Source: Lactobacillus helveticus DSM 20075 = CGMCC 1.1877 (GTDB lineage: Bacteria > Bacillota > Bacilli > Lactobacillales > Lactobacillaceae). Taken from it: a DNA stretch of 26,626 nt. Position 1 is the stretch's first letter; each line of letters starts with the position of its first letter. Both the position numbers and the translations under genes were made by a program. Positions 17,135 through 24,743 of this stretch are shown piece by piece. The stretch lies in NCBI RefSeq assembly GCF_000160855.1, contig NZ_GG700752.1, positions 71,591-98,216 of the forward strand, read 5' to 3'. The notes beneath the pieces were generated by a model, which had not been told where the DNA came from, searched no databases, and worked only from the letters and a program-made list of their open reading frames with translations.

Positions 17135-18694
17135 ATGAAAGACGAGGGAAATAAAACCAATATAAAACTACTTTTACAAGCATTAGTAGTTGGTATTTTT
17201 ACTGGTATAGTAGTTGGACTATTTAGGTTTGGAATTGAAAAAACGTCAGGCTTTTGGCTGCATTTGTTTCAACTAGCTCATAGTAATCCACTATGGTTCA
17301 TTGTGATTATTATAGGCTTTATCGCAGTAGCCGTAATTGCAGGCTATTTTGTAAAACAGTATCCGCATGTGGGAGGATCTGGTATTCCTGAAGTAAAATT
17401 GCAGCTTCAAGGGAAGTTATCTCTGCAGTGGTTCCCAATCTTATGGCGTAAGTTAATAGGGGGTATTCTGGTAATTGGTACAGGTCTGTTCTTGGGACCA
17501 GAAGGCCCTTCATTACAACTGGGTTCAACTATTGGCCAAGGTGTTGGACAAGGTTTCAAGCAGAATAAGTTTAATTCACGAATTTTATTAGCAACCGGTG
17601 CTGCTAGTGGTTTGTCTGCAGCATTTGGGGCACCTCTTAGTGGAGCCCTATTTGTACTAGAAGAAGTTTTCCATAATTTTTCTCCACTTGTTTGGATGAA
17701 TGCTTTAGCTGGAGCAATCGCATCAAACTTGGTAGTGTCTAATATATTCGGTATTCGGCCAGCACTTGGAATCTTATATAATTATTCATTCCCAATTGTG
17801 CTCTATTGGCATTTGATTATTTTAGGGATCTTATTAGGTGTTCTAGGTCATTTATACAAAGTCGGATTATTTAGTTTGAAAAAAGTTTATGCAAAAATCA
17901 CGTTTTTACCACGCTGGCTGCATGGTTTAATACCTTTAGCAATCTTAATTCCAATAGCTTACTTTTGGCCATTGATTACAGGTCCAGGTAATCGCTTGAT
18001 TTTGGCAATGCCACATATAATTACAAAAAGTGGATGGGGCTTAGTTGGAATGTTAGCCTTTTTCTACGTTATGAGAATTGTCTTTTCAATCGTAGCTTAT
18101 GACTCTGGTTTACCAAGTGGTATCTTTTTGCCAATTTTGACTATGGGTACCTTAATTGGTGCAACTTATGGCTTGTTCATGGTTCAGCTTGGGTTATTGC
18201 CTCAACGTTTAGTAGTTAATTTAGTAATCTTCTCGATGGCAGGGTATTTTGCCGCAATTATCCGCGCACCATTTACTGCAATTATTTTGATCACTGAAAT
18301 GGTTGGCTCATTGTTGCACTTAATGCCTCTTGCTGTTGTTGCATTTATTGCCTTATTAGTTGATGAACTTCTTGGCGGCAAGCCTATCTACGGCCTTTTA
18401 GCAGCCGCTATGGACAAGCACAGCGATCGTAAGGTTAACTATACTGGTCAAGCTGATCAAATGGTTCTGCCAGTCTATGAGAGCTCTAGATTAGTTGATA
18501 AAAAAGTATCGGAAATCAAATGGCCTGAAGATACGCGTGTAAGTACTATCCGCCGGGATGGGGATGAAATTATTCCTAATGGTCAGACCTTTATCCGCGG
18601 TGGTGATATGTTGATTCTGGAATTTGATTCAAGTCAACGTGGTGCAGTTTATAGTAAGATGAAACAACTGCAGGGCGTTGAGCTTGATGGTTAA
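17135..18694 (+). CDS. clcA: ClC-family chloride/proton transporter with TrkA_C domain
   Basis: This is a membrane protein of the ClC family, moving chloride (or a related anion) against protons. The 519 residues have about ten hydrophobic helices up to about residue 425. Three ClC selectivity motifs are seen: GSGIPE (81-86), GPEGP (121-125) and GIFLP (329-333). The gating glutamate (Glu123) and the inner proton glutamate pair (LEEV, 176-177) are both present, which favours an exchanger rather than a channel. Residues about 445-515 form a cytosolic TrkA_C (RCK_C) domain (ending in IRGGDMLILEFDS), a possible ligand-sensing part. GAGAGGA precedes the ATG. Fluoride-type ClC is unlikely because the first motif is GSGIPE. 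The true ion is not proven. Confidence 0.92.
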   Translation: MKDEGNKTNIKLLLQALVVGIFTGIVVGLFRFGIEKTSGFWLHLFQLAHSNPLWFIVIIIGFIAVAVIAGYFVKQYPHVGGSGIPEVKLQLQGKLSLQWFPILWRKLIGGILVIGTGLFLGPEGPSLQLGSTIGQGVGQGFKQNKFNSRILLATGAASGLSAAFGAPLSGALFVLEEVFHNFSPLVWMNALAGAIASNLVVSNIFGIRPALGILYNYSFPIVLYWHLIILGILLGVLGHLYKVGLFSLKKVYAKITFLPRWLHGLIPLAILIPIAYFWPLITGPGNRLILAMPHIITKSGWGLVGMLAFFYVMRIVFSIVAYDSGLPSGIFLPILTMGTLIGATYGLFMVQLGLLPQRLVVNLVIFSMAGYFAAIIRAPFTAIILITEMVGSLLHLMPLAVVAFIALLVDELLGGKPIYGLLAAAMDKHSDRKVNYTGQADQMVLPVYESSRLVDKKVSEIKWPEDTRVSTIRRDGDEIIPNGQTFIRGGDMLILEFDSSQRGAVYSKMKQLQGVELDG

Positions 18695-18701
18695 TGAAAT
18701 T

Positions 18702-18729
18702 AAGTGACATCAATAGATGCCGCTTTTTT
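18702..18729 (+). terminator. Terminator after clcA
   Basis: Stem GTGACATC / GATGCCGC (18704-18711 with 18716-18723; one wobble and one mismatch), AATA loop, then T6. It is followed by about 60 bases with no clear promoter before the next gene. Confidence 0.65.
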
Positions 18730-18787
18730 CTTGCAGAAAAATGGTTCTTAGTGGATACTTGAACTTATACAGAAAAGAGGGATAGAT

Positions 18788-19891
18788 GTGAATAAATTAG
18801 TGCAGGTTACATTGAATGCCGATCAAGAAAAATATAATTTAGGCGGGGACGAGAGCATTACTTTTATTGATGCTAATTCTTACTATATTGGTCAAATTGT
18901 AGCCCGTGAACACGGCTGGATTGTTTTAGAATCAGTTGATCAAACTAGCAATCAGGGCGGAATTGTTTTTATAAAAGAAGATCAAATAGCTAAAATAGAA
19001 GACGATACACCCGTACTGCATTATTATGCAACCACTGAAATTAAAGATCCTTTTGATATGAAACACTTAAATAGTCCAGTAAAGAATTGGGATTTTACTG
19101 ATATTTATGACTTGCTGATCAATGTTGCCGATGCGCAGCGTTTTGCGACCTTTGAGGTTGATACGGGCGTAACTTACACTGGTTTGATTACTCAACTTGA
19201 TAAAAAAGAGGTTCGTATTTTAGAGAAAAATGGAACTTCTATAGAGCATTTTGCTACAGTTATTCCTCTTAAAGATATTGTTTGTGTCGATGTGAATAGC
19301 ATCGATAATAACTTGTTTTTGCACTACTTAAAGCAAAAACAAAATTATGATTTTAATGAGCTGAAGCTTGTAGAAATTTATTTTGATTATACTTTTGATG
19401 ATCAATTTGGCAATTTTGTGATTGGTAAGGTGCTTAAGTATGATGAAGATAATATCTTGCTTGAAAGTTTAAACGAGCTAGGCCAAGTTGAATCTATTGC
19501 TGTGATTGCGCGTCGACATGTTGCTCATGTCACGGAAGAATCTGAAAGGCTAAATTACTTTAATTATTTAGTTAACTGGCAACAAAAAAATCATAGTTTT
19601 GATCCTGATAACTTAGAACGTTCACTCAATCTTAATGGTCCAATTAAATCGATTACTGAAGTAATTGAAACTTGGCCAGATGATCATGTGATAAAAATTA
19701 GTGATTCTATTTACCATTACCCAGACCGCTTGGGCTTAATTGCTGACCGCGGTGATGAGGGATTTGATTTGAAGATTTTGACTGAATATGATTTAGGTGA
19801 GATCAGTGATCATAATTATGATGATCTAATTAGTGTTGATTTAGCTGGCTCAGAGATGATAGAAATGCAACGTTTCATCGATCATAAATAG
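18788..19891 (+). CDS. Uncharacterised protein with four beta-rich repeats
   Basis: I do not recognise this 367-residue protein. It starts with GTG behind AGAGGGA. It has no signal peptide or membrane helix, is acidic, and is probably cytosolic. It contains four diverged copies of one unit of about 45 residues: near 32-72 (YIGQIVAREHGWIVLES), 129-169 (YTGLITQLDKKEVRILE), 210-250 (VIGKVLKYDEDNILLES) and 313-353 (RLGLIADRGDEGFDLKIL). Each unit runs G-x-[IV], a charged turn, [IV]-L-E, then a second strand pair ending I-x-x-I/V-x-V. This pattern resembles small beta-barrels of the Sm/SH3 kind; that is inference. It lies between clcA and a small lysine-rich gene, each with its own control signals, so context says little about its role. 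Confidence 0.85.
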   Translation: MNKLVQVTLNADQEKYNLGGDESITFIDANSYYIGQIVAREHGWIVLESVDQTSNQGGIVFIKEDQIAKIEDDTPVLHYYATTEIKDPFDMKHLNSPVKNWDFTDIYDLLINVADAQRFATFEVDTGVTYTGLITQLDKKEVRILEKNGTSIEHFATVIPLKDIVCVDVNSIDNNLFLHYLKQKQNYDFNELKLVEIYFDYTFDDQFGNFVIGKVLKYDEDNILLESLNELGQVESIAVIARRHVAHVTEESERLNYFNYLVNWQQKNHSFDPDNLERSLNLNGPIKSITEVIETWPDDHVIKISDSIYHYPDRLGLIADRGDEGFDLKILTEYDLGEISDHNYDDLISVDLAGSEMIEMQRFIDHK

Positions 19892-19900
19892 TTAAATAAG

Positions 19901-19930
19901 TTGCTAGTAACTCCGTAATTTTTATATAAT
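19901..19930 (+). promoter_or_regulatory. Promoter of the 50-residue protein
   Basis: -35 TTGCTA (19901-19906), 18-bp spacer, perfect -10 TATAAT (19925-19930). The expected start is near 19937, about 20 bases before the ATG. Confidence 0.65.
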
Positions 19931-19955
19931 GGGGAAAACGAAAGGAAGATGAGTT

Positions 19956-20108
19956 ATGGGATTAACTTTTGACAACCCTAATAATTTACAAAAGATGCTT
20001 GATCGTTTTGCGACTGTTCCAGATCCAAAGAAAACGCCAAAACACAAGGATCCAGAAGAATTACTTAACAAAGATTCTAAAGATAAAAAGAAGAAAGATA
20101 AGAAATAA
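19956..20108 (+). CDS. Small lysine-rich protein (50 residues)
   Basis: This is a short but well-supported gene, with its own promoter, a ribosome binding site (AAAGGAAG) 8 bases before the ATG, and a strong terminator 3 bases after the stop. The protein begins MGLTFDNPNNLQKMLDRFAT, a likely short amphipathic helix, then VPDPKKTPKHKDPEELL, and ends in a highly charged tail SKDKKKKDKK. The tail should be disordered. It resembles small proteins of lactobacilli and streptococci that I recall being grouped as the SPJ_0845 family, of unknown function; I cannot verify that by search. No membrane or metal-binding features are seen. Confidence 0.75.
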   Translation: MGLTFDNPNNLQKMLDRFATVPDPKKTPKHKDPEELLNKDSKDKKKKDKK

Positions 20109-20111
20109 CTA

Positions 20112-20143
20112 AAAACGAGATTGCATTCGCAATCTCGTTTTTT
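20112..20143. terminator. Bidirectional terminator between convergent genes
   Basis: A 13-bp stem (20112-20124 with 20129-20141, core CGAGATTGC / GCAATCTCG), an ATTC loop and A/T runs on both sides. It serves the small gene on plus and the MFS gene on minus. Confidence 0.9.
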
Positions 20144-20152
20144 GATTTATAA

Positions 20153-21445
20153 TTATTCAGTTTTTTGTTCTTTTTTCATGAACTTAGGTAATGTTTCTGG
20201 TGCCCAGATAAGGCAAACGATAAATGCAAAGAGCAATACGATTGCACAAACCAACATAGCAAGTTTTGCACCACCGACATTAGTTAGAACAGATAATAAG
20301 AAAGTACAAGCGGCTGCACCAAAACGGCTAATCGTGATACACGTGCCGACTCCTGTGCCTCGGACTTTAATATCGAATAACTCAGTAGGATATGGGTAAT
20401 CTAGCACGAGTCCTGATGAAAGGATGATTGCAAAAATGGTGAAGATAGTTAACTTAACCATTGAATTTAAACCAGGAACTAGGGCAAAGATACCGAATAA
20501 AACGGCTGAAGTTAAGAAGTTTCCAACTAAAAAGGCGCGGCGGCTAATTCTATTAAAAATAAAGATACCGAATAAAACGTCGACAAACATACCACCGTTA
20601 TAGATAATTCCTGAAATATTGCTGTCAGTAATATTCATGCTGCTAAGCAAGATCGGTAAGAAAATACTAATACCAAAGAATGAGAATGCTTGGCACGCAT
20701 AGAAGATACCACCTACTAAAGTACGGCGTAAATATTTCTTTGAGAATAGTATTGCCCAGGAAATATTTTTAGGTGTCTTCTTTTTCTTCTTCATGAAGCG
20801 TTTAGGCAAACGCCATTTGCGGCCCATGTGCTTACTGATGATTTTATTAGCTTTTTTAACTTTGCCTTTACTTGCAAGCCAAGTAGGAGAAGCAGGTAAT
20901 GGGAAGAAGCTTCTGAATAATGCAGTAATAATTGCTGGAACAGCACCAGTAGCTAAAATTACTTGCCAAGTATATGCACTAAAGCCAGTAATGAGAGTAC
21001 CAGCTATGTATGACAAAATAAAACCAATTGTCCAGTAGATTAATAAATGACTTTGTCGTTTACTGTCTTCGTCTTTAGGAAGCCATTCTGTTAGTAGAGA
21101 ATTCCCTACGGTATAGTCAACAGCGATCATTAAACCGATTCCGATTCTAATGATAAAGGTTAAGAGCAAATTGGCCGTTAACAAGTGAAGCAGGGTTAAA
21201 CCTGCAAGAATATACATATTGCTCATTAATAGCTTGCGTCGACCAATTTTATCAGAGAGTCGCCCGATTAAAAGACTACCGGCTAACCCAATCAATGAAC
21301 CAGCACCGATTAACCCGGTCCATAAATTGCTGATATTGATATATTTAGCTACGTTTGAAAGTGCAGTACCACTTATACCTAATGCATAACCACAGGCTAT
21401 TTGACCTAGCACAACGGCGATCATCACCCTTAGGTGAACCGGCAT
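20153..21445 (-). CDS. MFS transporter (sugar-porter-like), 5' end anomalous
   Basis: This is a major facilitator superfamily carrier with about 12 hydrophobic helices in 430 residues. Family marks are motif A GRLSDKIGRRKLL after helix 2, the second-half equivalent NRISRRAFLVG, and sugar-porter-like pieces ASPTWLASKGK and a final WAPETLPKF. A large basic cytosolic loop follows helix 6 (KRFMKKKKKTPKN). The substrate is unknown. The first usable ATG (21445) has no ribosome binding site (CGCTCCGCTA upstream). The same frame stays open to 21508 and encodes a plausible basic N-terminus (TTREKIIKTKKNYKRAPL) but has no standard start. A 24-codon ORF in another frame ends exactly at this ATG. See findings. 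It is transcribed toward oriC. Confidence 0.85.
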   Translation of the reverse strand: MPVHLRVMIAVVLGQIACGYALGISGTALSNVAKYINISNLWTGLIGAGSLIGLAGSLLIGRLSDKIGRRKLLMSNMYILAGLTLLHLLTANLLLTFIIRIGIGLMIAVDYTVGNSLLTEWLPKDEDSKRQSHLLIYWTIGFILSYIAGTLITGFSAYTWQVILATGAVPAIITALFRSFFPLPASPTWLASKGKVKKANKIISKHMGRKWRLPKRFMKKKKKTPKNISWAILFSKKYLRRTLVGGIFYACQAFSFFGISIFLPILLSSMNITDSNISGIIYNGGMFVDVLFGIFIFNRISRRAFLVGNFLTSAVLFGIFALVPGLNSMVKLTIFTIFAIILSSGLVLDYPYPTELFDIKVRGTGVGTCITISRFGAAACTFLLSVLTNVGGAKLAMLVCAIVLLFAFIVCLIWAPETLPKFMKKEQKTE

Positions 21446-21519
21446 TAGCGGAGCGCGTTTATAATTCTTTTTAGTTTTGATAATTTTTTCACGTGTAGTT
21501 TGGGTATATTATTTTCCAT
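21445..21519 (-). CDS. 24-codon leader ORF overlapping the MFS start, or frameshifted gene start
   Basis: ATG at 21519 opens MENNIPKLHVKKLSKLKRII and stops after 24 codons at TAA (21447-21445), which overlaps the MFS ATG by one base (TAATG). It could be a translationally coupled leader peptide. Alternatively, adding one base after codon 5 would join this ATG to the open MFS frame, so it may be the original start of that gene separated by a single-base loss. No clear ribosome binding site was seen before it. Confidence 0.35.
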   Translation of the reverse strand: MENNIPKLHVKKLSKLKRIINALR

Positions 21520-21522
21520 AAG

Positions 21523-21539
21523 AGCAAGCACAGCTTGCT
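21523..21539. repeat. Hairpin just upstream of the MFS leader ORF
   Basis: AGCAAGC and GCTTGCT form a perfect 7-bp stem with a 3-nt loop, 3 bases before the leader ATG. There is no T-run on either strand, so it is not a simple terminator. It could hinder or place ribosomes, or be an operator. Confidence 0.5.
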
Positions 21540-21603
21540 TATCAATCAACTCCGTAATTAATACAATAATATAATGTTAACAAAAGATTAAAATATCTGC
21601 TTC

Positions 21604-23526
21604 TTAAGCACCTGCAATTTTTGTTTTATTCAGCAACAATGAACTAGTTACAACTGAGACAGAACTAAAGGCCATTGCTAGACCTGCTAATTCTGGACTA
21701 AGAGTTAAACCCAAGCCCATGAATAAGCCAGCAGCAATAGGAATGCCGATAGTGTTGTAAATAAGGGCCCAGAAGAGGTTTAATTTAATTCTATTAAAAG
21801 TCTTCTTAGAAATCTCTAAAGCTCGTACAACACCCATTAAATCGTTTTGTACGAGGACAATACCACCTGATTCAATGGCAATATCTGTACCTGAGCCCAT
21901 TGCAATACCAACATCGGCAGTGGAAAGGGCGGGAGCGTCGTTAATACCATCACCGACGAAGGCCACCTTATTGCCTGCATCTTGCAATTTTTTGATTTCA
22001 TTGGCTTTTTCAGTTGGCAAAACGCCGGCGATTACTTGATCGATCCCAACTTCTTGGGCAATTGCTTCGGCAACATTTTGATTATCACCTGTAAGCATAA
22101 CTGTCTTCAAGCCACGCTTCTTCAGTTCGGTGATCGCTTTCTTTGAACTTGGTTTTGGCACATCTTGAATGGCAATCAGACCAATAATGATTTGTCCTAA
22201 ACCAACATAAACTACGGTTTTAGCTTCCTTTTGCAGTTGAATAGCTTTTTCTTTCATTTCCTGGGAAATAGCAATATCTTCAAGCAATTTATCACTACCA
22301 ACAAAGGCCTCTTGATTGTCGTAATTTGCTTTAATGCCTTTACCTTCAATTTCCGCAAAGTTCTTTACACTTGCTAAGGCGATTTTATCTGCTTTGGCTT
22401 TGTTAACGACAGCCGTTGCAAGTGGGTGTTCGGAATTTTCTTCAAGACTAGCTGCAATAGTTAAAACCTGTTTTTCATCACCAACAATATCGGTAACTTG
22501 AGGTTTACCAACAGTGATCGTACCAGTCTTATCGAAAACAACGGTGTCAATGTCGCTAACTTCTTCAAGGACTTCACCGTTCTTGATTAAAACGCCCATC
22601 TTAGCGCTACGTGCGGTACCAACCATTAAAGCAGTTGGAGTAGCAAGACCCAATGCACATGGACAAGCAATCACTACTACAGAAACGGCAAATAGCATGG
22701 CATTCGCAACAGTTGCACCGAGGAAGACGTACCAGATCACGAAAGTAATAATTGCGATGATTAAAACAGCTGGTACAAAGATATTTGAAATCTTATCAGT
22801 TAAATTCTGGATAGGTGCATGGCTAGTTTGAGCCTTTTTAACCAAATCCACAATTTGAGCAAGCATCGTGTCGCTGCCAACTTTAGTTGCTTTAAAAGTG
22901 AAAGTACCATTAGTGTTGATGGTTGAGCCAACAACTTCGTCACCTTTTTTCTTAGTGACGGGCATGCTTTCACCAGTAACCATTGATTCGTCAATAGTAG
23001 TTGAGCCATCGACGATAACACCGTCTACCGGAACTTTTTCACCTGGCTTAACGCGAATGATGTCGCCTGGCTTAACTTGATCAAGTGGAACCTTAACGAA
23101 CTCACCGTTACGCTCGACTTCGGCATCTTTTGCTTGTAGATCGATTAATTTAGCTAAAGCGTTGGATGCATTGTTATGCATCTTTTCTTCCATTGCATCT
23201 CCAAGCAAAACAAAGACCGTTACAAATGCAGCACTTTCGAAGTAAACTTCACGGCCAGTAAACATGGCAAAGATGCTATAGAAATAGGCAACAGAAGTAC
23301 CGACTGCAACCAGAGTGTTCATGTTTGCCTGATGATGCTTAAAAGCAGCCCAAGCACTAGACCAGTATGGCGAAGCTGAAATTGCCATAATAATGGTAGT
23401 CGTGATGAAAGCAATCCAATTATATCCTGGCATCATCCAATGAAACGGCATGGCAAACATTTGAATAAGCATTGGAATGGAGAGGGTAAAGGATATCCAG
23501 AAGCGCTTAATATTAGAAAGTTTCAT
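21604..23526 (-). CDS. copA: Copper-exporting P1B-type ATPase
   Basis: This is a membrane ATPase that pumps Cu(I) (or Ag(I)) out of the cytosol. The open frame extends to 23568, but ATG at 23526 overlaps the preceding stop (TAATG) and gives 640 residues. Seen: TGES (184-187), CPC in the sixth helix (288-290), the phosphorylated Asp in DKTGT (Asp332), the HP motif SEHPLA (367-368) and GDGIND (525-530). YN (590-591) and MAFSS (618-622) complete the Cu(I)-specific P1B-1 pattern. No CxxC metal-binding domain precedes the first helix; this is a short form. Two cupredoxin-like proteins encoded just upstream may take over delivery. No obvious terminator follows, so transcription could continue into the MFS gene. 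Confidence 0.95.
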   Translation of the reverse strand: MKLSNIKRFWISFTLSIPMLIQMFAMPFHWMMPGYNWIAFITTTIIMAISASPYWSSAWAAFKHHQANMNTLVAVGTSVAYFYSIFAMFTGREVYFESAAFVTVFVLLGDAMEEKMHNNASNALAKLIDLQAKDAEVERNGEFVKVPLDQVKPGDIIRVKPGEKVPVDGVIVDGSTTIDESMVTGESMPVTKKKGDEVVGSTINTNGTFTFKATKVGSDTMLAQIVDLVKKAQTSHAPIQNLTDKISNIFVPAVLIIAIITFVIWYVFLGATVANAMLFAVSVVVIACPCALGLATPTALMVGTARSAKMGVLIKNGEVLEEVSDIDTVVFDKTGTITVGKPQVTDIVGDEKQVLTIAASLEENSEHPLATAVVNKAKADKIALASVKNFAEIEGKGIKANYDNQEAFVGSDKLLEDIAISQEMKEKAIQLQKEAKTVVYVGLGQIIIGLIAIQDVPKPSSKKAITELKKRGLKTVMLTGDNQNVAEAIAQEVGIDQVIAGVLPTEKANEIKKLQDAGNKVAFVGDGINDAPALSTADVGIAMGSGTDIAIESGGIVLVQNDLMGVVRALEISKKTFNRIKLNLFWALIYNTIGIPIAAGLFMGLGLTLSPELAGLAMAFSSVSVVTSSLLLNKTKIAGA

Positions 23527-23813
23527 TATTTGACTACCACTTTTCCATGAAACATGTCCATGCCACATGCGTAGTTATAAGTACCTGGTTTGTCAGTTGG
23601 AATATCGATGGTTACTTCTTTTTGACCATCGAGTTTAGTGTCGAAGTTTAAGTCTTTTGAAAGGACTTCATTCATACAGCCCATGTTGTCTGATGGAATA
23701 AATTTTAATTGAGCTGGCTTGCCTTGCTTGAAGGTAACAACTTCTGGCTTGTAACCATGATTCTTAGCATTAACAACAACTTTTTTAGTTTGATTCTTTG
23801 AAAAAATACTCAT
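23526..23813 (-). CDS. Cupredoxin-like copper-binding protein, no membrane anchor
   Basis: This 95-residue single-domain beta-sandwich protein resembles the Cupredoxin_1 family. Likely metal ligands are Cys46 in DNMGCMNEV and the C-terminal loop YACGMDMFHGK (Cys83, Met85, Met87, His89). It has no signal peptide or membrane helix, unusual for a cupredoxin, so it is probably cytosolic. It is a paralogue of the next protein: both end in the same 13 residues CGMDMFHGKVVVK. Its ATG overlaps the stop of that gene and its own stop overlaps the ATPase ATG (both TAATG). I infer a copper carrier that hands Cu(I) to the ATPase, filling the place of CopZ or of the missing N-terminal domain. Confidence 0.85.
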   Translation of the reverse strand: MSIFSKNQTKKVVVNAKNHGYKPEVVTFKQGKPAQLKFIPSDNMGCMNEVLSKDLNFDTKLDGQKEVTIDIPTDKPGTYNYACGMDMFHGKVVVK

Positions 23814-24190
23814 TATTTAACAACAACCTTTCCATGAAACATATCCATCCCGCAGGCAAAATTGTAAGTGCCTTTTTTATCAGTCGGAATATCAATAGTA
23901 GTAATTTTTTGTTTAGTTAAATCCTTATTTACTCCAAGTTGCTCAAAGACTACATGAGATAAACATGCAGTTGAGTCCCTCATATCGAAGTTAACTTTGG
24001 CAGGTACACCTTGCTTTAAGACAACGGTAGAAGGAGAATACCCACCTTTAACAACGATATTTGCTTCTTGAACGCCTTGATCAACACTGGCAGTACCAAC
24101 GGCTTCTTGGTGTTTGCCGAAGAACCACCAGAGGATAAAGCCGATTAAAATCACCGCTACAATTAGCGTGATAATTTGAGCTATAGTCAT
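23813..24190 (-). CDS. Membrane-anchored cupredoxin-like protein
   Basis: The 125 residues start at ATG 24190, preferred over GTG 24199 because AGGAGGTG lies at the right distance from it. An N-terminal helix (about 5-25, IITLIVAVILIGFILWWFF) anchors it, probably with the domain outside the cell. The cupredoxin domain (about 42-125) has Cys76 in STACLSHVVF and the metal loop FACGMDMFHGK (Cys113, Met115, Met117, His119). It is the tandem paralogue of the 95-residue protein. Its ribosome binding site overlaps the copY stop. I infer copper sequestration or acceptance at the outer membrane face; direct evidence is lacking. Confidence 0.85.
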   Translation of the reverse strand: MTIAQIITLIVAVILIGFILWWFFGKHQEAVGTASVDQGVQEANIVVKGGYSPSTVVLKQGVPAKVNFDMRDSTACLSHVVFEQLGVNKDLTKQKITTIDIPTDKKGTYNFACGMDMFHGKVVVK

Positions 24191-24202
24191 TTTTAACACC
24201 TC

Positions 24203-24643
24203 CTAACCCATCTTTTCATTGCCTGGCAGGCAATTGCATGGCACCATGTCCGGTGCGTCTTTTTCTTTGGTATCAATAAATCCTTTTATTTTAGATAAAT
24301 CGCTTTTTGAAATAGGTGAGTTAGCAATCAACTGCAATAAAACTTCACCTTTGTGCATATCGCACATGCGATTTAACAATTCTTCTGCTGCCTCGGTCAT
24401 TACTTGAGTTTGATTGACGTTAGCTGAATAGATAAAATGTCTGCCTTCTTTAGTTGTATGAAGCAGATCTTTTTTAACCAGGCGGCGCAGCAGAGTTTTT
24501 ATTGTAGACTCGGACCAGTCCTTTTTTGCCTGCAATTCTTGAATTATTTTGGTAGAACTAACAGGTTCAAGTGTCCAAATAATTCGCATGACTTCCCATT
24601 CGCTGTCGGAAATCGTGCTTTTATTTTCTTGAAGCTTAACCAT
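24203..24643 (-). CDS. copY: CopY/BlaI-family copper-responsive repressor
   Basis: CopY binds cop boxes and shuts the operon until Cu(I) displaces its zinc. The 146 residues hold an N-terminal winged helix (SDSEWEVMRIIWTLEPVSS, SESTIKTLLRRLVKKDLL, GRHFIYSA) followed by a dimerisation region. The usual C-terminal CxCx(4-5)CxC motif is only half present: PCNC (Cys136, Cys138) then LPGNEKMG and the stop. The second CxC is missing; Cys94 might contribute. AAAGGAGGAG precedes the ATG. It is the first gene of copY-cupredoxin-cupredoxin-ATPase, right behind two cop boxes, so it represses its own operon. Confidence 0.93.
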   Translation of the reverse strand: MVKLQENKSTISDSEWEVMRIIWTLEPVSSTKIIQELQAKKDWSESTIKTLLRRLVKKDLLHTTKEGRHFIYSANVNQTQVMTEAAEELLNRMCDMHKGEVLLQLIANSPISKSDLSKIKGFIDTKEKDAPDMVPCNCLPGNEKMG

Positions 24644-24660
24644 TTTCTCCTCCTTTAGTT

Positions 24661-24699
24661 TACATTTGTAAATATAAACTAAAATTTTACATTTGTAAA
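24661..24699 (-). promoter_or_regulatory. Copper operon promoter with two cop boxes
   Basis: Two identical perfect CopY operators TACATTTGTA (consensus TACANNTGTA) lie at 24661-24670 and 24688-24697, 27 bp apart centre to centre. On the minus strand the -35 TTTACA (24699-24694) overlaps the distal box. A 17-bp spacer and -10 TATATT (24676-24671) follow, and the proximal box begins right after the -10. Repressor on either box would block RNA polymerase. Confidence 0.92.
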
Positions 24700-24711
24700 C
24701 TTAAATGCAAT

Positions 24712-24740
24712 AAAAAAAGAAAGATTGTCAAAATCTTTCT
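24712..24740 (-). terminator. Terminator after the small membrane protein gene
   Basis: A 9-bp stem AGAAAGATT / AATCTTTCT (24718-24726 with 24732-24740) with a 5-nt loop, then T7 on the minus strand, 4 bases after the gene's stop. It insulates the copper promoter from upstream transcription. Confidence 0.8.
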
Positions 24741-24743
24741 AAA

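Noticed and set aside
21487..21497. CACGTG upstream of the MFS gene as a regulator or ParB site
   Set aside because: Flanks do not extend the palindrome (TTCACGTGTA) and match parS poorly.
22514..22831. Open frame of 105 codons on plus within the copper ATPase
   Set aside because: Antisense shadow of a strongly conserved coding region, no ribosome binding site or recognisable protein.
23527..23568. Longer ATPase N-terminus starting MWHGHVSWKSGSQ
   Set aside because: This is the cupredoxin metal loop read in another frame; the ATG at 23526 is the natural, coupled start.
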